From Tundrisphaera sp051175315 (lineage in GTDB: Bacteria; Planctomycetota; Planctomycetia; Isosphaerales; Isosphaeraceae): a stretch of 64,000 bases of DNA. The notes under the pieces are model-generated. The model saw only the letters and a program-made list of their open reading frames with translations, was not told the DNA's origin and made no database searches. The translations under genes and the position numbers were made by a program. Below, in pieces: positions 44,937 through 57,200 of this stretch (positions within the stretch are counted from its first letter, which is position 1; each line of letters opens with the position of its first letter). The stretch lies in the NCBI RefSeq assembly GCF_051175315.1, contig NZ_CP195100.1, positions 1,426,001-1,490,000 of the forward strand, read 5' to 3'.

Positions 44937-46040
44937 ATGACTTGCAGCCCCGCCCGACTGGCCGCGAATCGGGCCAACGCCCGGAAAAGCACCGGGCCGA
45001 CCAGCCCGGAAGGGCGTCGCAAATCGTCCCGCAACGCCCTCAAGCACGGGATGACCGGCGAGGGCATCGTCCTGCCGCCCGACGAGGCCGCCGAGGTCGA
45101 CGCCTCGACCGCCCAGCTCGTCGCCGAGATGAAGCCCTCCGGGCTGATGGGCCGGATGCTCCTGCGGCGGATCGCCGTCTTCCACCACCGCCTCGACAAG
45201 TGCGGGCGACACGACGCGGCGATGACCGCGCAAAGGGTCCGCGATGCGGCCAGGGCCCGCGACGCGGCCCGCCGCGCCGAGGTCAACGACCTCGGCGCCA
45301 TCCTGGACATCGACCCCGACCGCGCGGTCACCCGCATGCTGGAGACGCCCGAGGGGATCGACGGGCTGATCGAGGCGTGGCAAGTACTCCGGGGCAAGCT
45401 GGACCGGCCGAAGACGCCGAAGTCGCCCGAGTGGTCCGTCCACGACGACCGGCGCGTCGACCACCTCCTCGGCCGCCACCCCGGCATGCACCCGCCGACC
45501 CCGTTCGACCCGATCCTCCGCGCCCTCCGGGGCGACTTCTCCGGGCTGCGGGATGACCAGGGGGCCGGGCTGTCTCGCAACGCCCGCAAGCGGTGGGCCC
45601 GCGAACAGCTGGCCCGACTGATCGACGACGAGGTGCAAGCCCTGCGCGAGCTTCGCCCCCTGATCGACGACGAGGCCGAGGCCGCCGACCGGGCCGAGGC
45701 GGGCGACCGCGCCCTGTTCGACCCGTCGAAGGAGGCCCAACTCGCCCGGAAGTACGAGGCCGCCGCCGAGCGGGCCCTGTTCCGCGCCCTCCGCGAGTTC
45801 CACGAGGTCGAAGAGCGGGCCGCCGCGCCCGCCGCTCCCGCGCCGGTCCCTCCGCCGCCGCAGCCCGCACCGCCCGCGCCCCGCCCCCGGGTCGCCGCCC
45901 CGGCCCTCCCTGCCGCGACGCCCGCGACCATCGCGGCCCCAACCCCGCTCCCCGCGCCGCCCCAAACGAACCCAACGCCCTGGGGCTGCGGGGCGGCCAT
46001 CGGCGGCCCCGACGAGTTGTTCCCCCGGGGATTCGCCTGA
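44937..46040 (+). CDS. Uncharacterised protein with STGPTSPEG N-terminus
   Basis: 367 residues. It opens with ARLAANRANARKSTGPTSPE and GRRKSSRNALKHGMTG, a conserved signature of a common but uncharacterised family in Planctomycetes and Acidobacteria. The middle is helical and charged (MLLRRIAVFHHRLDKCGRHD, ARKRWAREQLARLIDDEVQA). The last ~60 residues are proline/alanine-rich. No signal peptide, membrane helix or catalytic motif was found. The N-terminal signature suggests nucleic-acid contact, but that is a guess. The GC and codon pattern match the neighbours. Confidence 0.72.
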   Translation: MTCSPARLAANRANARKSTGPTSPEGRRKSSRNALKHGMTGEGIVLPPDEAAEVDASTAQLVAEMKPSGLMGRMLLRRIAVFHHRLDKCGRHDAAMTAQRVRDAARARDAARRAEVNDLGAILDIDPDRAVTRMLETPEGIDGLIEAWQVLRGKLDRPKTPKSPEWSVHDDRRVDHLLGRHPGMHPPTPFDPILRALRGDFSGLRDDQGAGLSRNARKRWAREQLARLIDDEVQALRELRPLIDDEAEAADRAEAGDRALFDPSKEAQLARKYEAAAERALFRALREFHEVEERAAAPAAPAPVPPPPQPAPPAPRPRVAAPALPAATPATIAAPTPLPAPPQTNPTPWGCGAAIGGPDELFPRGFA

Positions 46041-46287
46041 ACGACCCGGGCCCGGCCTCGCAGGCTCCTTGGCAATCCGATGCGATCGGCCCCGTCATCG
46101 TCGGGCCGCGACCCCATCCCGCCCGCGGCTGCGCCGAACGTCCGGAGGGTGGCAAGGGTCTCGGCGACTCACCACCGATCGCGCCCAGCGACGGCTCACC
46201 GACCGGGGCCGGCTTCGCGGAAACCCCTGCAAATCGGTCATTCACCTACAATCAGGCCATGACCAGAGAGTCGAATCGAGGCTGATT

Positions 46288-46598
46288 ATGGATCGAGTCT
46301 GGAGGGATGCCACTTGCCCCTGCTGCGGTTACAAAACAATCTCGACATCGTTTGAAATTTGCAGATCTGTACATGTAAATATGACCCTACGCAAACTCAC
46401 CCCGATGACGCCGGTGGCGCCAATCGCGTTTCGCTTCGAGAGGCACAGCAAAACTTTCTCAGGTTCGGCGCCATAGCGGAGTTGTACCAGGACATGTCAG
46501 AACCCCCTTCTCCACAGGAGAGGAGGGATCCCGACTGGAGGCCGATCGATCCGTCTCCGCAGCCTTCTCCAGAAACCAGAGACCAGGACGTTATTTGA
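46288..46598 (+). pseudogene. CPCC cysteine-rich domain protein, frameshifted
   Basis: The reading frame from ATG 46288 gives DATCPCCGYKTISTSFEIC, the start of a CPCC (Pfam-type zinc ribbon) protein; then the frame fails near 46360. A one-base shift restores CTCKYDPTQTHPDDAGGANR and VSLREAQQNFLRFGAI, the rest of the same family (GGANxVSLxEAxxNFxxFGA). One missing base after the TGC at about 46360 explains it. The codons are far less GC-rich than the neighbours', which suggests recent acquisition. Either the gene is inactive or the assembly has an error. Family members are small proteins of unknown role. Confidence 0.72.
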
Positions 46599-47045
46599 AG
46601 CAGATCCAATCTGGCTAAAGACGACCGGGTGGCTGTGGTTGGCTTGCCAACCACGGCGCCGGCGCCTCGAATCAACGGGGCGATCGACATTGAGGCATCG
46701 GGCCGGGCCCATCGATCCCGGAAGCGGCCGGGTGGCTGTGGTTGGCTTGCCAACCACGGCGCCGATGTGTCCGCCCGGCGATCGATGGCCGGCGTCGATG
46801 ATCCCTGTCCCGGTGCCGCGATGACCATCACCCCGCGATCGTGTTCACTGGCGCCGTGGTTGGCAAGCCAACCACAGCCACCCAGATCCGCCGAGCCACG
46901 TTCCATAATGAAACGGCATACCCCGAAGCACCTCCGCGGTTGCGGGGTCGGGGCGCGATCCGTTAGGCTCGATGCGGGGTGTCGAGGCGGCCCGAGGCAT
47001 GGGGCGGGGTCGTCGTCGATCCGCCTTCGCGAGCGGGACGACGTG
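46599..47045. other. Intergenic region with palindromic repeats
   Basis: About 450 bases. It contains three copies of a hairpin-forming repeat (listed separately) and no recognisable gene. The region 46985-47045 leads into the start of the haem-binding dehydrogenase gene. Confidence 0.6.
46625..46883. repeat. Three copies of a 34-36-bp palindromic repeat
   Basis: The unit carries a stem GTGGTTGGC / GCCAACCAC around TT, flanked by CCGGGTGGCT on one side and GGCGCC on the other. Direct copies lie at 46625-46660 and 46728-46763, and an inverted copy at 46850-46883. They look like REP-type mobile palindromes; none overlaps a gene. Confidence 0.8.
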
Positions 47046-50000
47046 ATGATGCGACGATGGATGGCGCGGGCCCGGCGGTGGTCCGCCGGCCCGGCGTGGG
47101 CGTTGTTGTTGGCGGCGGCGGCACCGAGCCCGGCCTCGGCCCAGGACGAATCGTACAAGCCGGAGGTGGCGCAAGCCTCCGAGGAAGCCGGCCGGGCGAT
47201 CTCCTCGATCCGGGTCGCCGACGGGATGAAGATCGAACTCTTCGCGGCCGAGCCGATGCTGGCCAACCCCGTCGCCTTCTGCATCGACGAGAAGGGGCGG
47301 TTCTACGTCGCCGAGACCTTCCGCCACCACGCCGGGGTGACCGACAACCGCAACCACATGGCCTGGCTGGACACCGATTTCGCCAACCGGACCGTCGCCG
47401 ACCGCGTGGCGATGTACCGGAAGTTCCTCAGCCCCGAGGATTTCGCCGCCTACCAGACCGAGCACGAGCGGGTCCGCCTGATCGAGGATCGCGACGGCGA
47501 CGGCAAGGCCGACTTCGCCGAGGTCTTCGCCGACGGGTTCAAGGACGCCGCCGCCGGCATCGGCGCCGGGCTCCTGGCCCGCAAGGGGGACGTCTACTAC
47601 ACCTGCATCCCCGACCTCTGGCTGCTCAAGGACACCAACGGCGACGGCAAGGCCGACGTCCGGGAGTCGCTCCACACCGGCTACGGCGTGCACGTCGCCT
47701 TCCTGGGCCACGACCTCCACGGCCTGAAGTTCGGGCCCGACGGCCGGCTCTACTTCTCGATCGGCGACCGGGGCGCGGAGATCACCGCCCGCGACGGCCG
47801 CCGCGTCTCGATGCCCGACACCGGGGCCGTGTTCCGGTGCGAGCCCGACGGATCGCGGCTGGAGGTCTTCGCCTTCGGCCTCCGCAACCCGCAGGAACTC
47901 GCCTTCGACGACATGGGCAACCTGTTCACCGGCGACAACAACTCCGACGGCGGGGATAAGGCCCGCTGGGTCCACGTGGTGCAGGGCGGGGACAGCGGCT
48001 GGCGGATCGGCTACCAGAACCTGACCTACCCGGTCCCGCGCGGGCCGTGGAACGCCGAGAAGCTCTGGTATCCCCGCTGGGATGGCCAGGCGTCGTACAT
48101 CATCCCGCCGATCGCCAACCTCGGCGACGGGCCGTCGGGCCTGGCCCGCGACCCCGGCACCGGGCTGCCGGCCAAGTACCGCAACCACTTCTTCCTGGCC
48201 GACTTCCGGGGCTCCAAGGCCAACAGCGGGATCCGCTCGTTCGCCAACAAGCCCAACGGGGCGTCGTTCGACCTGGTCGACTCCGAGCAGTTCATCTGGT
48301 CGGTGCTGGCCACCGACGTCGACTTCGGCCCCGACGGCTCGGTCTACCTGACCGACTGGATCAACGGCTGGAACAAGCCCAACAAGGGGCGAATCTGGAA
48401 AATCTCGGCCAAGGACGCCGACCCCGCCGCCGCCGAGGTCAAGGCCCTGATGGCCGAGGGGATGACCGCCCGCCCGCCCGCCGACGTGATCAAGCTCCTC
48501 GGCCACGCCGACCAGCGGATCCGCCAGGAAGCCCAGTTCGAGCTGGCCGACCGGATGAAGGCCGGGGACGACGCCCTGTACCGATCGGTGCTGGAGGCCG
48601 CCAAGTCGGCCCCGAGCCTGGTGGGCCGCGTCCACGCGATCTGGGCCCTGGGCCAGGATGCCCGCCGCGAGGCGATCAGCCCGCCCGCCAAGCCCCGCCC
48701 GCTGTTCCCGCTGTTCTCGCTGATGCTCGACGACACCAACCCGGAGATCCGGGCGCAGGTGGCCCGCACCCTGCTCGACGCCGGCCGGGCCCCCGAGGGG
48801 GAGCACGACATCAAGCGGATCGCCGAGGCGCTGGCCAAGGACGAGGACCCCCGGGTCAAGTTCTTCTTCGCCCGCCTGCTGGGCACGACCGGCAATGCCG
48901 CGGCGGTCGCCCCGCTGCTCGGCCTGCTCCGCGACAACGCCGACAAGGACGCCTACCTCCGCCACGCCGCCGTGATGGGGCTGGTGGACCTCAAGGCCGC
49001 GCCCGCCCTGGCGGCCGCCGCGGCCGACCCCTCCGCGTCGGTCCGCATGGGCGTCCTGCTGGCGATGCGGCGGCTCGGCCTGGCCGAGATCGCCCGGTTC
49101 CTCGCCGATGCCGATCCCAAGGTGGCCACCGAATCGGCCCTGGCCATCTACGACGCCCCGATCGCCGGGGCCATGGAAACCCTGGCCGCCACGCCGGCCC
49201 GCAAGGAGGCCGGCGAGCCGATGCTCCGCCGGATCCTGAACGCCGCCTACCGCCTGGGCCGGCCCGCAGACGCCGCCACCCTGGCCGGCCTGGCCAACCG
49301 CGACGACATGCCCAAGGCCATCCGGCTCGAATCGCTCTCCGACCTGGCGGCCTGGACCACGCCCCCGGGCCGCGACCGCGTGACCGGCCTGTGGCGGCCG
49401 ATCGCCGACCGCACGGCCGAGGCCGCCGCCGACGCCCTCCGGCCATCGATCGCGGGCCTGCTCCGGAACGCCCCCGAGGAGATCCGCCGCGAGGCGATCC
49501 GCGCGGCCGGCAGCCTCAAGCTCCGCGAGGCGGGCCCCGAGCTGTTCGCCATCGTGACCGGCGGCCAGGCCAACGGACCAACCCGGGCGGACGCCCTCAA
49601 ATCCCTGGAAGCGATCGATGACCCCCGTCTGGCCGAGGCCGTCGGGGTGGCCGCCGCCGACAAGGAGGGGGCCGTCCGGTCCGAAGGGCTCCGGATCCTG
49701 GCCCGGCTCAGCCCCGAGAAGGCCGTCCCGGCGCTGGGGCGGGTGATCGAGGCCGGCTCGGCCGCGGAGAAGCAGAAGGCGTTCGCCGTCCTGGGCGGGA
49801 TCGACCACCCGGACTCCGACGCCATCCTGGCCCGGTCGGTCGAGGCCCTGGCCAAGAGCCCGGACTCGCTGGCCGCCGCCCGGCTCGAACTGCTCGCCGC
49901 GGCGGCCCGGAAGGCCTCGCCCGAGGTCAAGCGGCAGCTCGAAGCCTTCGAGGCCGCCCGGCCCAAGGACGGCCCGCTCGCCGACCACCTCGGGGAACTC

Positions 50001-50419
50001 CAGGGGGGCGACGCCGAGCGGGGCGAGAAGATCTTCCGCGAGAACGCGGCGGTCTACTGCGTCCGCTGCCACAAGGTGAAGGGGGAAGGGGGGGAGGTCG
50101 GCCCCGAGTTGACCGCCATCGGCGCCAAGCACCCCCGCGAGTACCTGCTGGAATCGATCGTCGTGCCCAACAAGGCGATCGCCCAGGGGTTCGAGTCGGT
50201 GGTCGTGGCCAAGTCCGACGGCCTGGTCATCTCCGGGGTCTACAAGGGGGAGGACGACAAGACCCTGCGCCTGATCTCGGTGGAAGGCAAGCCGATCGAG
50301 ATCAGCAAGGCCGACATCGAGGAGCGCAAGAGCGGGGCCTCGGCCATGCCCGACGACCTCGCCAAGAAGCTCACGCCGGCCGAACTCCGCGACCTCGTGG
50401 AGTTCCTGGCGACCCGCAA

Positions 50420-50423
<4 letters not shown>
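47046..50423 (+). CDS. PVC-type haem-binding protein: membrane-bound dehydrogenase, HEAT repeats, CxxCH
   Basis: 1125 residues from ATG 47046; GTG 47043 is an alternative. A signal peptide (RRWSAGPAWALLLAAAAPSP, cleavage near ASAQ) is followed by a beta-propeller dehydrogenase domain (about 50-460) with IELFAAEPMLANPVAFCID, EDRDGDGKADFAEVFADGF, FGLRNPQELAFD and DVDFGPDGSVYLTDW. A long HEAT-repeat region (about 470-960) follows. Near the C-terminus comes a cytochrome c-like domain with GDAERGEKIFRENAAVYC then VRCHK, the haem-binding CxxCH, and GPELTAIG. Planctomycetes encode dozens of these; they are believed to be exported oxidoreductases, substrate unknown. The stop overlaps the next start. 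Confidence 0.92.
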
Positions 50424-51634
<1,211 letters not shown>

Positions 51635-51712
51635 CGTGCGGTCCGCCAGACCGTAAGATGGCGCATTCGGTCCGGTGCGATTCGCCCCGCCCCCCGATGA
51701 TGGGACAGCCCG

Positions 51713-54208
51713 ATGACGCCGAACTCAGCCGATCCGGACGAGGTCGATCCGCACCAGACGCGGCAGCAGTTCGTCACCCATTCCGGCGACGCCCCGACCT
51801 CCCGCCGGCCGGCGTCCCGGACCGAGGAGGATACCCGCCGGTTCTCCCCGGACCTCCCCGCGACCACGCCCCAGACCACCGAGGGGACGCGCTACCAGGG
51901 GGGGGAACGCACCGCCGTGGGGCCGGGCTCGATCGAGGTCGGGCGGACCCTCTACGGCAAGTACCGGGTGATCCGCCGGCTCGGCGGCGGGGCGATGGGC
52001 GACGTCTGGCTGGTCCGCCATTCGAGCCTGAACCGCGACCATGCCCTCAAGATGATCGTCCCGCACCTGGCCTCCCACCAGGGGGCGCTGGTCCGATTCC
52101 AGCGCGAATTCCAGGTCATGGCCTCGTTCCACCACGAGCACGCGATCGAGATCTACGACGCGCGGCTCGATGAGGAAGGGGGCTACATCGACATGCAGTA
52201 TGTCGAGGGCCAGACGATCACCGAGATCCTGGCCGCGGCCCGCAACCAGGAGGGCCGCGACCCGTCCGCCCCGCTCATGCCGTTCTCGTGGATCCTCCGC
52301 GTGCTCGGCCAGCTCTGCGAGGTGCTGGACGTGGCCCACGAGGCGGGCATCGTCCACCGCGACCTGAAGCCCAGCAACCTGATGCTCCTGGGCAAGCGGC
52401 CCCCGGGGCGCGAGTTCCTCAAGGTCCTGGACTTCGGCATCGCCAAGATCCGCAACGACCCGGAGAACAACCTCAACGACCCCACCCTCACCGGCGGGTT
52501 CATCGGGACGCCGTCCTACAGCAGCCCGGAGCAGGTCTACTCCAAGCCGATCGACGGCCGGTCGGACCTGTATTCGGTCGGCGTAATCCTGTACGAGATG
52601 GTCTGCGGCCGGCTGCCGTTCGTCGGGCAGCAGGTCCAGGTCATGATGCAGCACGCCCAGCAGCCCCCGCCGCCGCTCCGCGCGGCCAACCCGGCCCTGC
52701 GCGTGGCGCCGGAGGTCGAGCATGCGATCCTCCGGGTGCTGTCCAAGGACCCGGACCATCGCCCGGCGACCGGCCGGCTCCTGTACGAGGAGTTCGCCCA
52801 GGCGGCCGCGGCGCAGCATCCCCACTCGACCGCCTACGTCCCCCTGGACGAGGCCACGTCGGCCACCCCGCCGACCTGGGATGCCGTCCCGTGCTACTCC
52901 CCGCCGGTCGAGGCGACCGAGCCGGACTCGGCCGCCCCCCCGGGCCGGGGCCCGATCGCGACCGCCTCGCCAACCTCGGTCGCGGCCGAGCGCCCGCGGG
53001 AAGGCCTCGACGCGGACCCGGCCTCCGAGGCCGAGCAGCACGAGAGGCGCCGGCACCCGCTCCGGATCCCGGCCGTCCTCGCGTTCCTCGTGCTGGCGTC
53101 GGCCGGCGCGTTCTTCCTGATGAACCGGGGCGCGGGGAAGAAGCCCATCGAGGCCACGCCGATCGTGCTGGGGGGGGACCGGCCAGGCGGGGGGGACGGG
53201 CCGGCCGTCCCGAGACGCACGAGCCTGCCCGAGCTGCCCGACGGCTATCGGGCCCTGAAGGGCGCGGCCCTGGTCGATGGGTGGCCCGAGCAGATCGTCC
53301 GGGACGAGGACAAGAACCTCTACCGCTTCCATGCCCCGGGCATCTACCTGCCCGATGGGTTCGCGGCCGAGCCCTCCGCCGGCTCGCCGGAACTGGTCCA
53401 GGGCTGGCCCCGCGTGATCGTCCGCACCGACGACCCGACGCATGCCCGATACGTCCGGATCCCCGGCGGGATCGAGTTCGAGATGGGGTCCTGGGACGCG
53501 CCCAAGGACGTGAACCGGAAGGACTATCCGCCTCACCCGGTCATCGTCTCCGGCTTCTATCTCCAGGAGTTCGAGGTCAGCAACGGCCAAATCGAGAACT
53601 ATTTCACGACCGCCGCCAGGCCGAGCCCGGTGCGCTGGCAGGAGATCTACGACGGGCTCAAGCAGCGGAACAAGGCGATGGCCCCCAACCATCCGGCCGT
53701 GAACATCTCGCGCCGGGATGCCACCGCCTATGCCGAATCCTTCGGCGCCAAGCTGCCCACCGAGGCCCAGTGGGAATACGCGGCCCGGTCGCTCGGCCAG
53801 CGTCGGCGGTATGTCTGGGGGGGGGAGCCGCCGAGCGACCGGATGGCCAACATCCAATCCGTCCGGGACGATGTCACGACCACCCCCTCCGGCGAGTATC
53901 CCCGGGACGAGACCGAGCAACATATCTTCGATATGGCCGGGAACGTCCAGGAGTGGTGCCGCGATGCCTGGTCCCCCTACCAGAAGCCTTCCAACGTCCT
54001 GCGCGACCCCTTCGTCGCGGAGGGTTCGCCGGGGAAGGTCGAGAGGTACGCGGTCCGCGGCGGCAGCTGGTACTCCACCGTCGACGAGGTCTACATCACC
54101 GAGCGCGAGAAGTCGTTTGCCGAGACGGAACTCCTCGAATACATCGGCTTCCGCGTCGTGATCGAATGCCCGGAATTCCCCCCGACGGGCGACGCCGGCC
54201 GGCCCTGA
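51713..54208 (+). CDS. Ser/Thr protein kinase fused to membrane helix and FGE-fold domain
   Basis: 831 residues. The kinase domain (about 80-350) has LGGGAMGDVWLV, HALKMIVPHL, HRDLKPSNLM with HRD at 215-217, DFGIAKIRND, GTPSYSSPEQV and GRSDLYSVGVILYEM. A linker rich in proline, alanine and arginine is followed by a single transmembrane helix (LRIPAVLAFLVLASAGAFFL, about 445-465). The C-terminal ~230 residues (about 590-825) form an FGE-sulfatase (C-type-lectin-like) domain: IPGGIEFEMGSWDA, EVSNGQIENYF, LPTEAQWEYAARS, DMAGNVQEWCRDAW and RGGSWYSTVDEVY. In enzymes that make formylglycine this last motif has two cysteines; here it reads RGGSWYS (782-788), so the catalytic pair is missing and the domain probably binds a ligand. 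The kinase part closely resembles that of the gene at 26991-28622. Confidence 0.9.
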   Translation: MTPNSADPDEVDPHQTRQQFVTHSGDAPTSRRPASRTEEDTRRFSPDLPATTPQTTEGTRYQGGERTAVGPGSIEVGRTLYGKYRVIRRLGGGAMGDVWLVRHSSLNRDHALKMIVPHLASHQGALVRFQREFQVMASFHHEHAIEIYDARLDEEGGYIDMQYVEGQTITEILAAARNQEGRDPSAPLMPFSWILRVLGQLCEVLDVAHEAGIVHRDLKPSNLMLLGKRPPGREFLKVLDFGIAKIRNDPENNLNDPTLTGGFIGTPSYSSPEQVYSKPIDGRSDLYSVGVILYEMVCGRLPFVGQQVQVMMQHAQQPPPPLRAANPALRVAPEVEHAILRVLSKDPDHRPATGRLLYEEFAQAAAAQHPHSTAYVPLDEATSATPPTWDAVPCYSPPVEATEPDSAAPPGRGPIATASPTSVAAERPREGLDADPASEAEQHERRRHPLRIPAVLAFLVLASAGAFFLMNRGAGKKPIEATPIVLGGDRPGGGDGPAVPRRTSLPELPDGYRALKGAALVDGWPEQIVRDEDKNLYRFHAPGIYLPDGFAAEPSAGSPELVQGWPRVIVRTDDPTHARYVRIPGGIEFEMGSWDAPKDVNRKDYPPHPVIVSGFYLQEFEVSNGQIENYFTTAARPSPVRWQEIYDGLKQRNKAMAPNHPAVNISRRDATAYAESFGAKLPTEAQWEYAARSLGQRRRYVWGGEPPSDRMANIQSVRDDVTTTPSGEYPRDETEQHIFDMAGNVQEWCRDAWSPYQKPSNVLRDPFVAEGSPGKVERYAVRGGSWYSTVDEVYITEREKSFAETELLEYIGFRVVIECPEFPPTGDAGRP

Positions 54209-54296
54209 TCGGCGCGGTCGGTCCGCCCGCCGAGGTCCCCCTGGTCCCCCCATCGGGCGTCCCCCGGCCGCCCGCACCGCGAGGCTTCCGAAAGCC

Positions 54297-57200
54297 ATGA
54301 GACGCGCGAAGCTGGCCTTGTTCGGCACCGTCCTGGGCCTCCTGTCCGGGGCCGCACGGCCCGCCGCGGCCGACGACCCGCCGGGCAAGCCCCAGGTCTG
54401 GGGGATCGTGGTCGGCGTCGACCGCTACGAGGACCGGCTCATCCCGGGATGCTCGACGGCCGTCGCCGACTCGCGGGCGGTGGCCGACTGGATCGCCGGG
54501 ACGGCCGGATGGCAGCGCGACCACGTCCTGCACCTGGAGGACCGGGGCGAACGGGCTCACGGGGCCCCGGCCCAGGCGTCCCCGCCGCTGCGCCCGACCC
54601 GCGCCAACCTCGACTGGGCGCTGACCGGCTGGCTGGCCCAGCGTGCCCGGCCCGGCGACGTCGCGGTGATCTACTTCGCCGGCCAGGCGGCGGTCCGCCC
54701 GCCCCTGCCCGGGAGCCCGGCGGGGAGGGGCTACCTGCTGCCGATCGACGCGGCGGCGGCCAACCTCGACCGAACCGGCTGGCCGCTCGAAGACGCCCTG
54801 GATGCCTCCGGGGTCGCGGCCCGGGCCCGGGTCGTGATCTGGCTGGACACGTCGCCCGGGGGCCGGGGGAAGCGGGGGATCGACCGGCCGGCGGGCTCCC
54901 CGTCGGCCTCGGCCTGGCTCAACGCCCTGGCCCGGTGGCCGGGCGTGACGGCCTGGATGGCGGGCGACGCCGGCCGGCCCTCCGAGGAGACGGTCCCCGG
55001 GCCGTTCGTCGCGGCGCTGGCGAAGGGGCTGGGCGGTCCGAGCCGGGCCCACAACCTCGTCGGCTGCCTCCGGTCGCTCCGCGAGGACGCCACGCTGGCC
55101 GGGCAGGGCTTCCTGGCGGCGGGCGGCATCGACCCGGCACTGACCCTGTGGCCCGACGGGATCCGCCCGGTCGAGGCGGCGGTGCCCGAGCTGATCGTCC
55201 AGAACGGCCACGGCGACCGCGTCTCGTCGCTGATCGTGACGGCCGACGGCGGCCACCTGATCTCGGCCGGGCAGGACAGCACGGTCCGCGTCTGGGGCCT
55301 GGCCGATCGCTCGCTGCTCCGGATCCTGACCGACCCGATGAACGGCGTGACCGCCCTGGCGATGAACCCGGACGGCACCGCCCTGATCGCCGGCGACGGG
55401 ATGGGCCGGATCCTGGGCTGGGACATGACCCGGGATCGGCCCCGGTCGACGTTCGGCCCCCCCGAGCACGCCGACGGCATCGCCGCGCTGGCCTTCCTGC
55501 CCGACGGCCGCCGCTTCGTCTCGCTCGACCGTGGCGGCCGGTCGATCCTGTGGGAGATCGCCGACGGCCGGATCGGAAAGGTCCGCGACTTCGAGCCCAC
55601 GCCCCTGGGCCGGATCGCGTCGGCCGATCGCCCGGCGCCCGGAGCCGCCGCGATCGTCTCGGCCGGGGAGGGGGGGGTGGTCCTCGCCCACGCCGCCGAC
55701 GGCACCCTGCTTCGGCGGTTCGACCCGATCCGGGCCCACGTCACCGCGCTGGGCGTCTCGGCCGACGGGCGGAAGGTCGCGGCCGGCGACGACGAGGGGC
55801 GGGTCCGGGTGCTGGACGCGACGACCGGCGCGATCGAATTCGACCGGCCGGGCCGGGGCCCGGTGAGCCTGGTGAGGTTCTCCCCGTCGGGTCGGCTCCT
55901 GGTGGCCGACGCCGGCTCGCTCTCGCTGGTCGAGCCCCGGGACGGCGGCGCCGTCGCGGTGCTCCGGGACGCCAACGACATCCCCGCGCCGGGCGAGATC
56001 GAGCGGGCCGAGTTCTCCTCCGACGGCCGGTGGCTGGCCGCCTGCACCGGCGTGGATGGCCGGGTCCTGGCCTGGCACCTGCCGGCCTCCGGGAAGGCCG
56101 AGCCGGTCGCGATCGAAGCGGGCCCGTCGCCGGGGATCGCCCCGGCCTTCGGCCCGGACGGGCGGACCCTGGTCGTGGGCGACGCCGACGGCGGCATCCG
56201 CTCGTGGACGCTCGATGCCACCCCGGGGCGTCTCCGGGCCGAGGGCCTGCCGCCGATCCGCTCGGCCCGGGGCAAGGTGGCCTCGCTCCGGGTCTCCCCG
56301 GACGACGGGTCGATCCTGGCGATCACCCGGGACGACATCGCCCTGGTCTGGGACCTGAAGGACCGGAAGGGGGCCAGGCCCGTGCCCGGATCCTGGGTCG
56401 CGGGGGCCTTCCTCCCCGGGGGGCGGGCCCTGGCCCTGGCCGCTCACCCCGACCGGGGCGGGGACGTCGTCGTCTTCGACCGGGGCGAGGGGAAGCCCCG
56501 GCCGATCCGATTCGAACGGCCCCCGGGGCCGGACGGCAATCCCTCGACGGCCGCCTTCGGATCCGTGGCGGCGTCCCGGTCCGGGCGCTGGATCGCGGCG
56601 GCGACCCACGACATCCAGCTGCCGATGGCCTGCGTCTGGGAAGCCGCCACCGGCCGGCTCGTCCACTGGACCCGGATCCACGACGGTGGGCTGACCGACG
56701 TCGACTTCTCGGGGGATGAGGCGTACCTTCTGACCGCCTCCGACGACGGCACGGCGCGGGTCTGGCCGCTGGCCGACCCGGCCGTGGAGCTGCGGCAGGC
56801 GGCCGTCGTGCTCCAGAATCCCCGCGAGGACGACCCGGGGATCACCTCGGCACGGTTCTCCCCGAAAGACCCCCATCGCGTCGTCGTCGGGACGCGCGGA
56901 GGCCAGGTCCAGCTCTGGGATTGGGCGATGGAGCGGGGCCTCGGCCGAGGGACGCTCGCCTTCGAGGACCGGGTGGAAGGATCGGCCAACGCCGTGGCGT
57001 TCTCGGCCGACGGGGGCTGGATTGTCGCGGCCGGGGAGCGCGGCAAGACGATCCGGTTCTGGACCCTTCCCGACGGCGGGGCGCCCCGGGCGGTCCCCTT
57101 CCGGCCGCTGCCGCACCACACCGAGCAGGTGGGGGCCCTGGCCCCCTGGTCCGACGGGTCCCGCATCGTGAGCGGGGGGGATGACACCGCCGTCCGGGTG

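Noticed and set aside
44937..46040. STGPTSPEG protein as a transposase or insertion-sequence gene
   Set aside because: No DDE, HUH or recombinase motif and no terminal inverted repeats around it.
46845..50132. 1095-residue minus-strand frame opposite the haem-binding dehydrogenase
   Set aside because: Low-complexity antisense shadow; also spans intergenic palindromes.
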